The notes beneath the pieces were generated by a model, which saw only the letters and a program-made list of their open reading frames with translations, did no database searches and had not been told where the DNA came from. This document shows, piece by piece, positions 16,972 to 25,567 of a stretch of 34,750 bases of DNA. The stretch lies in NCBI GenBank assembly GCA_964639665.1, contig CAZXEU010000180.1, positions 1 through 34,750 of the forward strand. Direction: 5' to 3'. A program made the position numbers and the translations under genes. Position 1 is the first letter of the stretch, and each line of letters starts with the position of its first letter. Origin of the DNA: CAZXEU01 sp964639665 (GTDB lineage: Bacteria; Bacteroidota; Rhodothermia; Rhodothermales; Bin80).

Positions 16972-17954
16972 CGGACCTGAAGCGCCTGCTGAGCGGCCTT
17001 CTGATGCTGTGCCTGCTGCCCAGCATGGTTTGCGCTCAGCAGCGCCATGCAATTCTGATCGGTGGGCTGGGCGGAACGCCCGAGCAGACAGATCGCCTTC
17101 GGCAATATCTCTACGATGCACGCCAGGCCTTTGTCGGACCGCTGGGATTCGATGAAGAGCGGGTCACGGTGCTTGCCGAGAATGCCCTGGCTCAAGAGGA
17201 CTTCGTCAAGGCGGTATCGACTTCGGAGAACATCGGAGCCTATTTCGAGGAGCTCGCGGCCGGTGTCACGGAGCAAGACCTCGTCTTTGTGCTGCTGTTT
17301 GGTCACGGCACGTATGATGGCCGGACCGCTCGCTTCAACATCCCGCGACGCGACCTGGAAGCCACGCGCTACGCCGAGTTCCTGAATCGGCTACGGGCAG
17401 AGCGCACCATATTCATAAATACTGCCAGTGCCAGCGGCCCCTTTGTCGGTGAGTTGAGCGCTCCTGATCGCATTGTCATCACGGCGACCCGTACCGGCAC
17501 GCAGCACAATCAAACGGTCTTCCCTGCCTTTCTCGTGGAGGCGCTCAGCGATCCGGCCGCCGACCTTGACAAGAACGGCGGCCTGTCCGTGCGGGAAGCA
17601 TTCCGGTTCGCCACAGAGAGGACTGCGGCTTCGTTTGCGGCAAGCGGGCACCTGGCTACCGAGCATAGCCTGTTGGAAGATACCGGAGACGGCAGCGGGT
17701 ATCGGCTGGAAGAACTGGATGAGGAAGGCGAAGGATACCTCGCGCAGATTACGTACTTCAGGACCGCGGCCGACCTGGATATTCCCGCTGTTGCTGCGCC
17801 GCTGGCCAGCGAAAAGCGCGAGCTGGAACAAGACATCGCTTTGCTAAAGTCCCAAAAGCAGGATGTCTCAGAGGAGCGGTACTGGGCAGAGCTGGAGCGC
17901 CTCTTCGTTGCTTTGGCCCGCCTGAACGACCAAATTGAAGCAGCCGCCCGCTAA
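16968..17954 (+). CDS. Caspase/C13-like protein lacking the catalytic cysteine
   Basis: The 328-residue secreted protein starts at an ATG that overlaps the previous stop (ATGA). A signal peptide (LLSGLLMLCLLPSMVCAQ) is present. The fold pattern is that of clan CD peptidases (caspase/legumain). It opens with RHAILIGGLGG, followed by a strand LVFVLLFGHGTYDG carrying the usual His-Gly (H113). A strand FINTASASGPF then follows, where active enzymes have ACYSG. The expected cysteine is Ser154 here. I recall TASASGPF-type proteins as the norm for relatives in similar clusters, so this may be a pseudo-peptidase family rather than a mutation. Residues 199-210 (DLDKNGGLSVRE) match an EF-hand calcium loop. 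The C-terminal ~60 residues are a coiled coil. It may act as a binding or regulatory protein of the VWA complex. Confidence 0.75.
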   Translation: MTDLKRLLSGLLMLCLLPSMVCAQQRHAILIGGLGGTPEQTDRLRQYLYDARQAFVGPLGFDEERVTVLAENALAQEDFVKAVSTSENIGAYFEELAAGVTEQDLVFVLLFGHGTYDGRTARFNIPRRDLEATRYAEFLNRLRAERTIFINTASASGPFVGELSAPDRIVITATRTGTQHNQTVFPAFLVEALSDPAADLDKNGGLSVREAFRFATERTAASFAASGHLATEHSLLEDTGDGSGYRLEELDEEGEGYLAQITYFRTAADLDIPAVAAPLASEKRELEQDIALLKSQKQDVSEERYWAELERLFVALARLNDQIEAAAR

Positions 17955-18532
17955 GCGCGCCGGACCGCTTCGGGATGCCTGAAACATGAGACCAGGTGGT
18001 CGTTCACCATGCCGGTCGCCTGCATGAAGGCGTAGCAGATAGTCGGGCCTACAAAGGAATACCCGCGCCGCTTGAGCGCGCGACTCATTTGCTCGGATTC
18101 CGGTGTGCTCGCTGGGATTTGCTGCATGCGTCGCCAGTGATTGACTTTCGGCTCACCGCCGATGAGCGACCAAACGAATGCACTGAAGGATCCATGCTCT
18201 TGCTGCACCCGAATCACGGCGCGGGCGTTGCGTACGGCGCTCTGGATCTTCAGCCGGTTGCGGACAATTCCGGCGTTTCCGAGCAGGGCCTGCAATTCGT
18301 CTTGTCCGAATCTTGCAACACGCTCGGGATCAAAGTCGCAGAAGGCAACGCGGTAGTTTTCCCTCTTGCGCAGGATGGTGGACCAGTTCAGTCCCGCCTG
18401 CGCGCCCTCCAGGAGAAGCATTTCGAAGAGCCGCCTGTCGTCGTAAACCGGCACTCCCCATTCCCGATCGTGATAGGCGGTCATGGCTGCATCTGTACCA
18501 GCCCAGTCGCAACGCAGAATATCTTGGCACAT
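17951..18532 (-). CDS. tag: DNA-3-methyladenine glycosylase I
   Basis: The 193-residue protein is a clear Tag enzyme. It excises 3-methyladenine from alkylated DNA, starting base excision repair in the cytoplasm. Family landmarks are intact: RCDWAG with C8, YHDREWGVPVYDDRRLFE with Y20 and H21, LLEGAQAGLNW with E42 and W50, and VNDHLVSCFRH with H179 and C183. C8, H21, H179 and C183 correspond to the zinc ligands known for the Escherichia coli protein. The stop codons of this gene and the upstream caspase-like gene overlap by 4 bp on opposite strands, so the two transcripts converge without room for a separate terminator. It is unrelated in function to its neighbours. Confidence 0.95.
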   Translation of the reverse strand: MCQDILRCDWAGTDAAMTAYHDREWGVPVYDDRRLFEMLLLEGAQAGLNWSTILRKRENYRVAFCDFDPERVARFGQDELQALLGNAGIVRNRLKIQSAVRNARAVIRVQQEHGSFSAFVWSLIGGEPKVNHWRRMQQIPASTPESEQMSRALKRRGYSFVGPTICYAFMQATGMVNDHLVSCFRHPEAVRRA

Positions 18533-19124
18533 CGGGCAAACTTGCGGCCGAAGAGACGCCGATAACGTACGGATTTCTCGCGCGTGAAAGAAGTTCTTCT
18601 CACAGATTCAGGCCCTCTTTGCGTGAAAGCGTTTCAGGACTAGTCTCCCTTAAATCGACGTTTCACCAACTTGGCGAACGCGCGCGCTATGCACCGAACG
18701 CCACACCCGCGTCTGGCGTTGGGCTGGATCACTCTACGTTCCAGTGCCGGACACATGTGCTTCCCTTCGCTCGGTGCCATCGCGGAAGCGAGTGAGAATC
18801 GCGCCTGCAGGCGGGACTGGACAACAGTTGGGGATCCGGCAGGAATACACAGGCGCACGGGGCCCGGCATCCGAAGCCGGAGCGGATGCTCGAATAATTG
18901 CCCGCGTAGGCGTGAAATGGTTTCCAATGCGCCGACGTGCGCTCATGCGCTTGCAAGGAGGCCACCGGAAGTGGCCGCTTGGCCGAAGGAATAGACTCTT
19001 CACCCGGCACCAAGCCTATGTTAGCCGCCTCAGGCGGCATGACCGGATTTGGAACCGCGTGCGCGCCATGCGTTAGCGATCTCAACTTCGCACCGGACTC
19101 CTGCATAGTCTGTAGCACCTGCCC
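18533..19124. other. Intergenic stretch without an intact gene
   Basis: The 590 bp between tag and the CRTAC1 gene show several medium-length frames but none with recognisable protein character. A 15-bp near-perfect palindrome (19024-19038) lies close to the CRTAC1 gene. No tRNA-like or CRISPR-like structure is seen. Confidence 0.5.
19024..19038. repeat. GC-rich 7-bp stem palindrome
   Basis: GCCGCCT and its reverse complement AGGCGGC are separated by a single C, about 90 bp before the CRTAC1 lipoprotein gene. There is no following T-run. It could be a short regulatory palindrome or one of several intergenic hairpins in this window (also at 15-58, 3734-3761 and 22162-22177). Confidence 0.35.
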
Positions 19125-20789
19125 TTGATACCGCGCTCCAGATTGCATAACGCGATTTCAGGCTGCGTGCTTGTAATTGCAACCGGCACCATCGCAGCTG
19201 GCTGCAGCCGGCCGAGCCAAGACTGGTCGTTCGCCGAGATTACGGCCCATTCCGAACTCCGCTCCTTCACGCACGCCAACGGCGCGCGGGGAGATTGGTG
19301 GTTTCCGGAAATCATGGGCGCCGGAGCTGCTTTCGTGGATTACAACGGAGACGATGCCCCGGACATTGTGCTCGTTGGGGGCGGAAGCTGGACTGGCAAT
19401 TCCGTGGCCGCTATAAGGCTCTACGAGAATGATGGCAGCGGGCATTTCACGGATAGGACACGCCAGGCAGGTCTGGATGCGCTGCGTGCCTACGGAATGG
19501 GCATCGTAGCCGGCGACATCGACAACGACGGCGACGAAGACCTTTTCCTGACCACCGCGAGTCGCAACATGTTATTGGCAAACGACGGAGGGAAATTCCG
19601 CGATGTCACGGCGGCTGCCGGTCTGGACTTGCACGAAGCGTGGCACGTGGCTGCAGTCTTTTTCGACGCCGACAGGGATGGATGGCTCGACCTCTATGTA
19701 GGAGGATATGTCAGCTGGACTGCGGAAACGGACATGTTCTGCACACCGGACGGGACGACCAAGAGCTACTGTACCCCGGAGTCGTATTCAGGCATAACCG
19801 GTCGATTCTACCGCAATCATGGAGACGGCAGGTTTGTAGAACAAACCGAAGAAGCGGGTCTTTCGGGCACGGGAAAGACCCTGGGAGCGATTGTGCTCGA
19901 CGTAGACGGAAACGGCTGGCCCGATCTCGCGCTCGCCAACGATACGGACCCGGACCAGCTGTATCTGAACGCGGGCAACGGGACGTTCTCCGAGGTGGGC
20001 CTTGTCCGCGGGTTTGCGCTCGATGAAAGGGGACGTGCCCGGGCAGGCATGGGCATCGACGCCGGCATTATGGACACTACGGGATTCGAGTCCGTGTTTG
20101 TCGGCAATTTCTCGAATGAGACTACTGGCGTCTACCGATACACGGCATCCGGGCTCTTTGAGGAAAGAGCCATGGCCAGCGGGATTGGTAGCCCGAGCCT
20201 GGCGGCACTAACGTTCGGGATGGCTCTTTTTGATGCGGATCTGGACGGAGACCTGGATCTCTACGCGGCCAACGGACATGTGCATCCCCGTATCGGCGAG
20301 CGGACCGACGCTACCAGTTTTCGGCAGGCGCCCAACCTCTTTCTGAATGACGGCCATGGGCAATTCGTGGACCAGGCCCGTGAATTGGGACTGGCAGCCC
20401 CCCTTGTCGGTCGCGGAGTCGCGACCGCGGACATTGATGGCGACGGTGACCTCGACCTGCTCACGACGGAAAACGGCGGGCCGGCGCACTTGTACCGGAA
20501 TGATCTGCCGCGCGCCCGGTCATGGCTACGACTGCACCTGACCGGCACGCAGAGCAACCGCGGCGCTGTCGATGCCCAGATTATCGTCTGGGCCGGCACG
20601 CATCGCCAGGAACGCCGCGTGCGCGCCGGATCGGGCTACGCTTCCAGTTCCGAGCGTAGCGTGACATTTGGGCTCGGTAGTGCGCCCCGCGCAGACTCCG
20701 TGGTTGTGCTCTGGCCGAGCGGTCGCGTGTCGCGCTTCGTGGGGATGGACGCCGGCAAGACTGTACACCTCGAGGAGAGTGGATCATGA
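19125..20789 (+). CDS. CRTAC1-family FG-GAP/ASPIC-UnbV lipoprotein
   Basis: The 554-residue lipoprotein has the lipobox IAAGC with the lipidated C27. It contains FG-GAP/VCBS-type repeats with calcium-binding cores: DYNGDDAPDI, DIDNDGDEDL, DADRDGWLDL, DVDGNGWPDL, DADLDGDLDL and DIDGDGDLDL. The C-terminal ~75 residues form an ASPIC/UnbV domain (RGAVDAQIIVWAG, then RRVRAGSGYASSSE and VVVLWPSGRVSRF). Such beta-propellers bind ligands or other proteins at the surface; the CRTAC1 family is common in Rhodothermales-like genomes without a fixed function. The start is TTG at 19125; another TTG at 19143 is possible. Its stop overlaps the start of the TPR lipoprotein gene (ATGA), so the pair is translationally coupled. 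Confidence 0.88.
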   Translation: MIPRSRLHNAISGCVLVIATGTIAAGCSRPSQDWSFAEITAHSELRSFTHANGARGDWWFPEIMGAGAAFVDYNGDDAPDIVLVGGGSWTGNSVAAIRLYENDGSGHFTDRTRQAGLDALRAYGMGIVAGDIDNDGDEDLFLTTASRNMLLANDGGKFRDVTAAAGLDLHEAWHVAAVFFDADRDGWLDLYVGGYVSWTAETDMFCTPDGTTKSYCTPESYSGITGRFYRNHGDGRFVEQTEEAGLSGTGKTLGAIVLDVDGNGWPDLALANDTDPDQLYLNAGNGTFSEVGLVRGFALDERGRARAGMGIDAGIMDTTGFESVFVGNFSNETTGVYRYTASGLFEERAMASGIGSPSLAALTFGMALFDADLDGDLDLYAANGHVHPRIGERTDATSFRQAPNLFLNDGHGQFVDQARELGLAAPLVGRGVATADIDGDGDLDLLTTENGGPAHLYRNDLPRARSWLRLHLTGTQSNRGAVDAQIIVWAGTHRQERRVRAGSGYASSSERSVTFGLGSAPRADSVVVLWPSGRVSRFVGMDAGKTVHLEESGS

Positions 20790-21997
20790 AGGCTGGATTC
20801 GCTCGCAGCATCCTGGCGCTGGTACTCGTTTGCGCCTGCGCCGAACCGGCAGAGGACCCGGCGGCCAGACAGCTTGCGACTCGAGCCAACGAAGCGCTCA
20901 AGACTCGCAATTATCACCGGGCCCTGGTGCTGGCAGACAGCGCCCTTGAGTTGGACAGCCGCCAGGCTGATGCACAGTTTGTTCGGGGCCGAACCTTTTT
21001 CGAGCTGGGCCAAATGGCCGAATCACAGCAAGCCTACGAGTCTGTTCTGGCGATGCAGCCTGACTATCCCGGGGCCCACCACAATCTGGGCAACGCGTTG
21101 TTCGGTCAGCAGAAGTACGGCGCTGCACTCGGGCACTTCAAGCTCGGGGCTGTTGCGCAACGAGCTCCCGAACCCTGGCATGCCGTAGCGGCCGCCTTCG
21201 AGCAATTGGCCATGCCTGACAGCGCCCGTGCGGCGTATCAGCACATCCTCCGTCTCGACTCCACATACGCGCCCGCGCATGCGGGGCTGGCAGAGCTCAG
21301 CGAGCAAGAGGGACAATTCGGGTATGCGCTGGAGCATGCAGAACGCGCCTTGGCCCTCCAGACTGATCAGGGCCGCTACCTGTATCTGGCCGGGCTGATG
21401 CTGACCCGCCTTGGCCGCTATGATGAGGCAATCGGGCCGCTGGAACGTGCCCTGTTCGTGCAGCCCTGGGACTACAGCGCAGCCTACACGCTCGGCCAAG
21501 CGCTGCAGCAACTCGGACGCGAGGATGAAGCCCGGCAGCTGCTCGCGCAGGCGAACGCTGCGAGGGCCGCGCAGCAGGGCATAGCGCGACTCGAAAGCCA
21601 TGCGCACGCCATGCCAACCAATTTTATGCACCAGATTAACCTTGCCGATGCTCTCCGGGACGCCGGCAGACTGTCAAGAGCCGTTGACACCTACCTGATC
21701 GCGCTGGCCCTGCGCCCACGGAATCTGGATCTGCGTAACAATCTTGCTACCGCCTATATGCAGCTGGGTGACACTGCGCGCGCGCTGGCGGAGTACAGAT
21801 ATGTGCTGTCTCAGGACTCGACCAATACTGTTGCGTGGCTCAACCTCGGATGGCATTTTGCGCGTTCGAGTCGAATGCAGCAGGCTGCACGTGCCTGGGC
21901 TGCAGCTGTGCGGCACGCTCCCGACCACCCGGCGGTGCTGGCCCTCAGGGAGCAACTGCAACGTGCTGATAGCACGGAGCACGCGCCCCCAAACTGA
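20786..21997 (+). CDS. TPR-repeat lipoprotein
   Basis: The product is a 403-residue lipoprotein with signal peptide FARSILALVLVCAC and a predicted lipidated cysteine before AEPAED. The rest is a run of about eight or nine TPR units (for example AHHNLGNALFGQQKYGAALG, YLYLAGLMLTRLGRYDEAIG and NLDLRNNLATAYMQLGDTAR). TPR solenoids bind peptide partners, and the likely partner here is the upstream CRTAC1 protein, with which it shares an ATGA overlap. The family commonly accompanies CRTAC1/ASPIC genes. The first half is collinear with the TPR gene at 34001-34750, so the two are paralogues. No other domain is seen. Confidence 0.85.
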   Translation: MKAGFARSILALVLVCACAEPAEDPAARQLATRANEALKTRNYHRALVLADSALELDSRQADAQFVRGRTFFELGQMAESQQAYESVLAMQPDYPGAHHNLGNALFGQQKYGAALGHFKLGAVAQRAPEPWHAVAAAFEQLAMPDSARAAYQHILRLDSTYAPAHAGLAELSEQEGQFGYALEHAERALALQTDQGRYLYLAGLMLTRLGRYDEAIGPLERALFVQPWDYSAAYTLGQALQQLGREDEARQLLAQANAARAAQQGIARLESHAHAMPTNFMHQINLADALRDAGRLSRAVDTYLIALALRPRNLDLRNNLATAYMQLGDTARALAEYRYVLSQDSTNTVAWLNLGWHFARSSRMQQAARAWAAAVRHAPDHPAVLALREQLQRADSTEHAPPN

Positions 21998-22161
21998 TTT
22001 GCCGGCGCTGCGGGAGCTGGGCCTTGCCCACGGTGGAATGCATGGTTGGGTAAAGCGACAAGACCAGGCAACCCGCATCAGGGCATCTCAAATTCACGGA
22101 GCCGGTTATTGTGAACCAACTCGCCGGTCCCCAGAGGCAGACGCACGTTGCGATGCTTCGG

Positions 22162-22177
22162 GGCGCCTCAAGGCGCC
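22162..22177. repeat. GC-rich 7-bp stem hairpin upstream of the LacI gene
   Basis: GGCGCCT, CA, AGGCGCC form a perfect stem-loop in the 290-bp gap between the TPR lipoprotein and the LacI-family gene. No T-run follows. It may be a weak terminator-like structure for the CRTAC1-TPR unit or an intergenic palindrome. Confidence 0.35.
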
Positions 22178-22288
22178 TGGAGCCCAGTTTAGGGACTTCT
22201 GTCGACCGGGGCCGGAAAAGGCAGAATTGCGACAGATTCCGTTTCGGGCTACTTTGACAGGACAGCATCACGTCCACATGCAAATGGC

Positions 22289-23311
22289 ATGCGAGTAACG
22301 GTCCACGACGTTGCCAGACGGGCAGGCGTCTCCATTTCCACCGTATCCCGCGTACTCAATGGCTCCGCACGCGTCAGCAAGGAGAAGTGCCAACGCGTAG
22401 TGGAGGCGGCAAAGGCGCTGAAGTATACGCCGAATCCTGCCGCCCGCAGCCTCCTGAGGCGAAAAACGGGTAGCATTGCCGCCGTCCTGCCCTACATCTC
22501 TGGCGAGTTTTTTGCCGAGCTCCTGCGCGGGCTCGACGAGGCTGCACAAGAGCACGCGCAGATGCTCCTGGTCAGCGCCTCCCACCGCCACGCAGCCGAA
22601 TACCGGACGGCCCTGCAGAACCTGGTCTATCGCTCGGACGGGCTTATCGTCATGGCTCCGGAGCTTGCCACGGGCCAGGTATTGGCCATAACCGGAAACG
22701 AGTGCCCTGTGGTGTTCCTGAATACGCGCGTGGACGCAAGCCAGGCGCCGACCGTCAACTTTGACAACTTCGGCGGTATGCGAACGATAACGGAGCATGT
22801 GGTCGCTGCCGGACACAGGCGAATCGCATTTGTCAAGGGCCCGGATAAGGCACACGATGCGATGGAAAGGTTGCGCGGTTTCAGGCAGGGACTCGGAGAC
22901 CGAATCCACGCGTCGGAATTCGAAGGGGATTTTTCGGCCCAGGCCGGCTACGAAGCTGCGGTCCGGATCCTGCGTACGGCACCGAGGCCGGATGCAATCG
23001 TGGCCGCCAACGACCTGAGCGCAATCGGTGCGCTTAGGGCTCTGCTGGAGAGAGGCGTGCGCGTGCCCGAGGACATGGCGCTGGCAGGGTTCGACGACAC
23101 GCCCAGCGCGCGCTATGCCACTCCGTCCTTGTCCAGCGTGCACGTCCCAATCCGGGCCCTCGCCAGACGTGCCGTGGACCTGCTCATCGGCTGCGTGGAC
23201 GGAGCGAATGCGTCCGCCGAAATTCATCTTGAGCCGCTGAAAGCTGTTTTCCGGGAGTCCACCGCTTCCCGGAAGAAAGCGGCCTGCAACAGAGAAGGCA
23301 CCCTAGCTTGA
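22289..23311 (+). CDS. LacI-family transcriptional regulator
   Basis: The protein has 340 residues. The N-terminal helix-turn-helix is typical (VTVHDVARRAGVSISTVSRV, then LNGSARVS), followed by the hinge helix region (YTPNPAARSLLRRKTG). The effector domain has the periplasmic-binding-protein-like fold with IAAVLPYISGEFFAELLRGL, PDAIVAANDLSAIGAL and MALAGFDDTPSARYATPSLS. LacI-family proteins usually repress or activate sugar uptake genes in response to a sugar ligand. A LacI-type operator overlaps its stop codon and the promoter of the downstream TonB/T9SS unit, so it probably controls that unit. The ATG at 22289 is preferred; the upstream hydrophilic sequence does not extend the domain. Confidence 0.92.
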   Translation: MRVTVHDVARRAGVSISTVSRVLNGSARVSKEKCQRVVEAAKALKYTPNPAARSLLRRKTGSIAAVLPYISGEFFAELLRGLDEAAQEHAQMLLVSASHRHAAEYRTALQNLVYRSDGLIVMAPELATGQVLAITGNECPVVFLNTRVDASQAPTVNFDNFGGMRTITEHVVAAGHRRIAFVKGPDKAHDAMERLRGFRQGLGDRIHASEFEGDFSAQAGYEAAVRILRTAPRPDAIVAANDLSAIGALRALLERGVRVPEDMALAGFDDTPSARYATPSLSSVHVPIRALARRAVDLLIGCVDGANASAEIHLEPLKAVFRESTASRKKAACNREGTLA

Positions 23312-23336
23312 AAACCTTTTCAGGATTTGCTAATAT
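23308..23336 (+). promoter_or_regulatory. Sigma70-like promoter for the TonB/T9SS unit
   Basis: TTGAAA (23308-23313) and TAATAT (23331-23336) are separated by exactly 17 bp. The predicted start point is ~44 bp before the first gene of the unit. The -35 matches TTGACA at five of six positions, the -10 matches TATAAT at four of six. A Bacteroidetes-type TTTG/TAnnTTTG promoter was also considered, but the fit is weaker. Confidence 0.55.
23309..23322. promoter_or_regulatory. LacI-family operator overlapping the -35 box
   Basis: TGAAAACCTTTTCA is a perfect 6-bp inverted repeat around a central CC. It fits the general LacI-family form (half-sites meeting at a central dinucleotide, often AACGTT), with CC in place of CG. 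It overlaps the stop codon of the LacI-family gene and the -35 element of the downstream promoter. Binding there would block polymerase, so repression by the neighbouring regulator is the simplest reading. Confidence 0.5.
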
Positions 23337-23386
23337 GTCGTGGTTTGAGGCACTAGATTCCGTCAACATTCAACCGGTACCCGATT

Positions 23387-25552
23387 GTGAAAACCCTTGC
23401 CAGCCTTCTTTCCACTGCCCTGCTAGTGCTTGTTGTCGCAGACGCGCGCGGCCAGGCCGGTCCGCCGCTGGGGGATGACTTCATTTTCTTTGTCAACGGC
23501 ACCAACACGCTGGTTCCCAGCTTCGACGGAACAGTGGTAGATGATCCCAATGATGCCACGAACAAAGTCGTGCAATACAATTACGGAAACTGGAGCTTCC
23601 AGGCCTTTCGGTTTATCGATACGGTTGGGGTGGATATGACGCAGAATCGCATGGATGGCGACGTGCTGCACCTGCGGCTCCTGGTCGACCCTGCCAATCA
23701 GGGTCACCCGAATGTGGAACTGATGCTCGAGGACAAGACCGACTTCAGCGGGGCCAATGACGGTTCGGCAGACCTGCCCTTCCGACTTGTGTGGCGTGTG
23801 CCCGAACACTATCGGGACGGGGCCTGGCACTCGCTGGAAATCCCGCTGCCGCCGGCAACATGGCAGGAGCTGGAAGATGCGAAGGCTGCAGACACGCTCG
23901 ACTCCCTAGCCACCTACTGGGTGTACGCGGGTGCCTGGTCTACGGGCGGCTTTGGTGTTGCGCTGGATGGAATGGGCCCCGGTTCCGGAGAAAACCCCCA
24001 ACTGTGGCAAGAATTTGAGTGGGCCAACGTGCAGAATGTGGGCTTTTTCTGGGACAACAACACGGGCGGAGGCAATGTCTGGGTAGATGATGTATACATC
24101 GGGCAGCCGGGCCTCGATCTGTCAGTAGCCAATGATCCTGCCGGCGCCATGACCGGCGTGACATTCGAGGCCACGCCCGAGGGCAACCGGATCTCCTGGA
24201 CGCATGATCCTGCGTTCGGCGGATACAACGTGTACGCCAGCCCGGACGCCTTTACCGCCTTGTCCGATCCCGGAGTAGCCTTGGTTGAAGCCGTACCCTC
24301 GACAGCATCCATGTTCGAAGTGCTGCACCGGGTGGAAGTAATCCACCCGTCGCTGGCGCCCCTCACGCTGCACTATGCCGTAACCTCGCTCAGCCAGTTC
24401 GGGGTCGAGAACCCGGACATATCCATGAGCAGCGCATCGCTTGCCAACCCGGATTTGCCGAACCAGGCCTTCATTACGGAACTGACGGAGGCGGAAGGCG
24501 AGGCGCTTTTTGACGCCCTGTCAGCAGGCGACGCATCGGGCGAGGGATTCCCGGACTGGCTGCAGCCGTTTTCCGTGGACATGAATCATTCCAAGCTGGC
24601 GGATGCCGCAACCGGACCCGACAGTGACGAGGACCTCTCGGCCAAGGTCTGGGCCGGCTACACGGGAGCCAACGAGCTTTTCATCTACGCGGAGGTGACC
24701 GATGACGTTATCACGCTTGCGGGAGAGGCGGTGCCGCCGAGTGATGCATGGCAGCACGACAGCATAGAGTTCGGCTGGGGCAATTACGACGTGCGCGACG
24801 TGGAAGGGGGCTCCCTGTTCGGAGGCTCGTCCCACCAGGACATGGAGCGCGGTGCATTCGCGGACTACCAGTTCCGTATTTCGGGACACGGAGACGGCAC
24901 CAAGGCCGGCACGACGCCCTATGCATACGTGGGCTGGAGCATTGACGCCGTGCCGCAGGGCGGCGGCGCGGCCTACGATGTGATCGAGGAAGGGGGTGTG
25001 ACCTCCGGCTGGAAAGTGCTCGCGCTCATTCCGCTCAACGCGATCCAGAATGCAGACATGCAGGACGCCGTCCTTGATCCGCCCACCGGGACGGATATCC
25101 GGTTTATTCCTTTCAATATCGCCTTGAATGACGGCGACGGTGCCACGCGCGATACCCAGATCCAGTGGTCTGTCAAGGGAAACGCGGGCGGTCAGTGGTG
25201 GAATACCCCTGCCCAGTGGATGACGGTTGCCATGGCCGGTCGCCAGACCGTGGTCTCTTCCGAAACAGAGACCGAGTTGCCCGCGTCCATAACGCTGGCG
25301 CAGAACTATCCCAACCCGTTCAATCCGGCGACGTCCATTCAGTTTACGCTGCCGGAGGCCCAGCGAGTGACGCTCCGCGTGTTTGACATGCTTGGCCGCC
25401 AGGTAGCTTCCCTGCTGAGCGAGAAATCTCTGGGCGCAGGCACCCATACGGTGCGCTATAATGCCGAAGGCATGGCATCCGGAGTCTATCTTTACAGGCT
25501 GGAGGGCGGGTCCTCGGTGGCCATTTCTCGCCGCATGCTGCTAACCAAATAG
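23387..25552 (+). CDS. Secreted carbohydrate-binding-like protein with T9SS sorting domain
   Basis: The 721-residue secreted protein starts at a GTG (MKTLASLLSTALLVLVV then ADARGQAG). The N-terminal third (residues ~28-240) is a beta-rich segment with WHSLEIPLP and GNVWVDDVYIG, like galactose-binding or expansin-like jelly-roll modules. A middle fibronectin-like part (GNRISWTHDPAFGGYNVYAS) follows. Residues ~390-615 resemble a CBM9-like/DOMON domain (LFIYAEVTDDVI, DSIEFGWGNYD, WKVLALIPLNAI). The last ~89 residues are a type IX sorting domain (LAQNYPNPFNPATSIQF, LRVFDMLGRQV, ASGVYLYRLEGG). This directs export through T9SS to the surface. It is the first gene of a five-gene unit, 15 bp before the TonB receptor gene. 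No glycosidase motif is visible. Confidence 0.82.
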   Translation: MKTLASLLSTALLVLVVADARGQAGPPLGDDFIFFVNGTNTLVPSFDGTVVDDPNDATNKVVQYNYGNWSFQAFRFIDTVGVDMTQNRMDGDVLHLRLLVDPANQGHPNVELMLEDKTDFSGANDGSADLPFRLVWRVPEHYRDGAWHSLEIPLPPATWQELEDAKAADTLDSLATYWVYAGAWSTGGFGVALDGMGPGSGENPQLWQEFEWANVQNVGFFWDNNTGGGNVWVDDVYIGQPGLDLSVANDPAGAMTGVTFEATPEGNRISWTHDPAFGGYNVYASPDAFTALSDPGVALVEAVPSTASMFEVLHRVEVIHPSLAPLTLHYAVTSLSQFGVENPDISMSSASLANPDLPNQAFITELTEAEGEALFDALSAGDASGEGFPDWLQPFSVDMNHSKLADAATGPDSDEDLSAKVWAGYTGANELFIYAEVTDDVITLAGEAVPPSDAWQHDSIEFGWGNYDVRDVEGGSLFGGSSHQDMERGAFADYQFRISGHGDGTKAGTTPYAYVGWSIDAVPQGGGAAYDVIEEGGVTSGWKVLALIPLNAIQNADMQDAVLDPPTGTDIRFIPFNIALNDGDGATRDTQIQWSVKGNAGGQWWNTPAQWMTVAMAGRQTVVSSETETELPASITLAQNYPNPFNPATSIQFTLPEAQRVTLRVFDMLGRQVASLLSEKSLGAGTHTVRYNAEGMASGVYLYRLEGGSSVAISRRMLLTK

Positions 25553-25567
25553 GACCTCTCGAAAGAC

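Noticed and set aside
18533..19124. Several 60-140-residue frames on both strands in the gap after tag
   Set aside because: None has protein-like composition, a signal peptide or a recognisable motif; treated as non-coding.
22268..23227. 319-residue minus-strand frame over the LacI-family gene
   Set aside because: It is the antisense of a clear LacI-family protein, produced by GC-rich codon bias.
24521..25447. 308-residue minus-strand frame over the T9SS cargo gene
   Set aside because: It lies opposite the CBM9-like and sorting domains, which are well supported.
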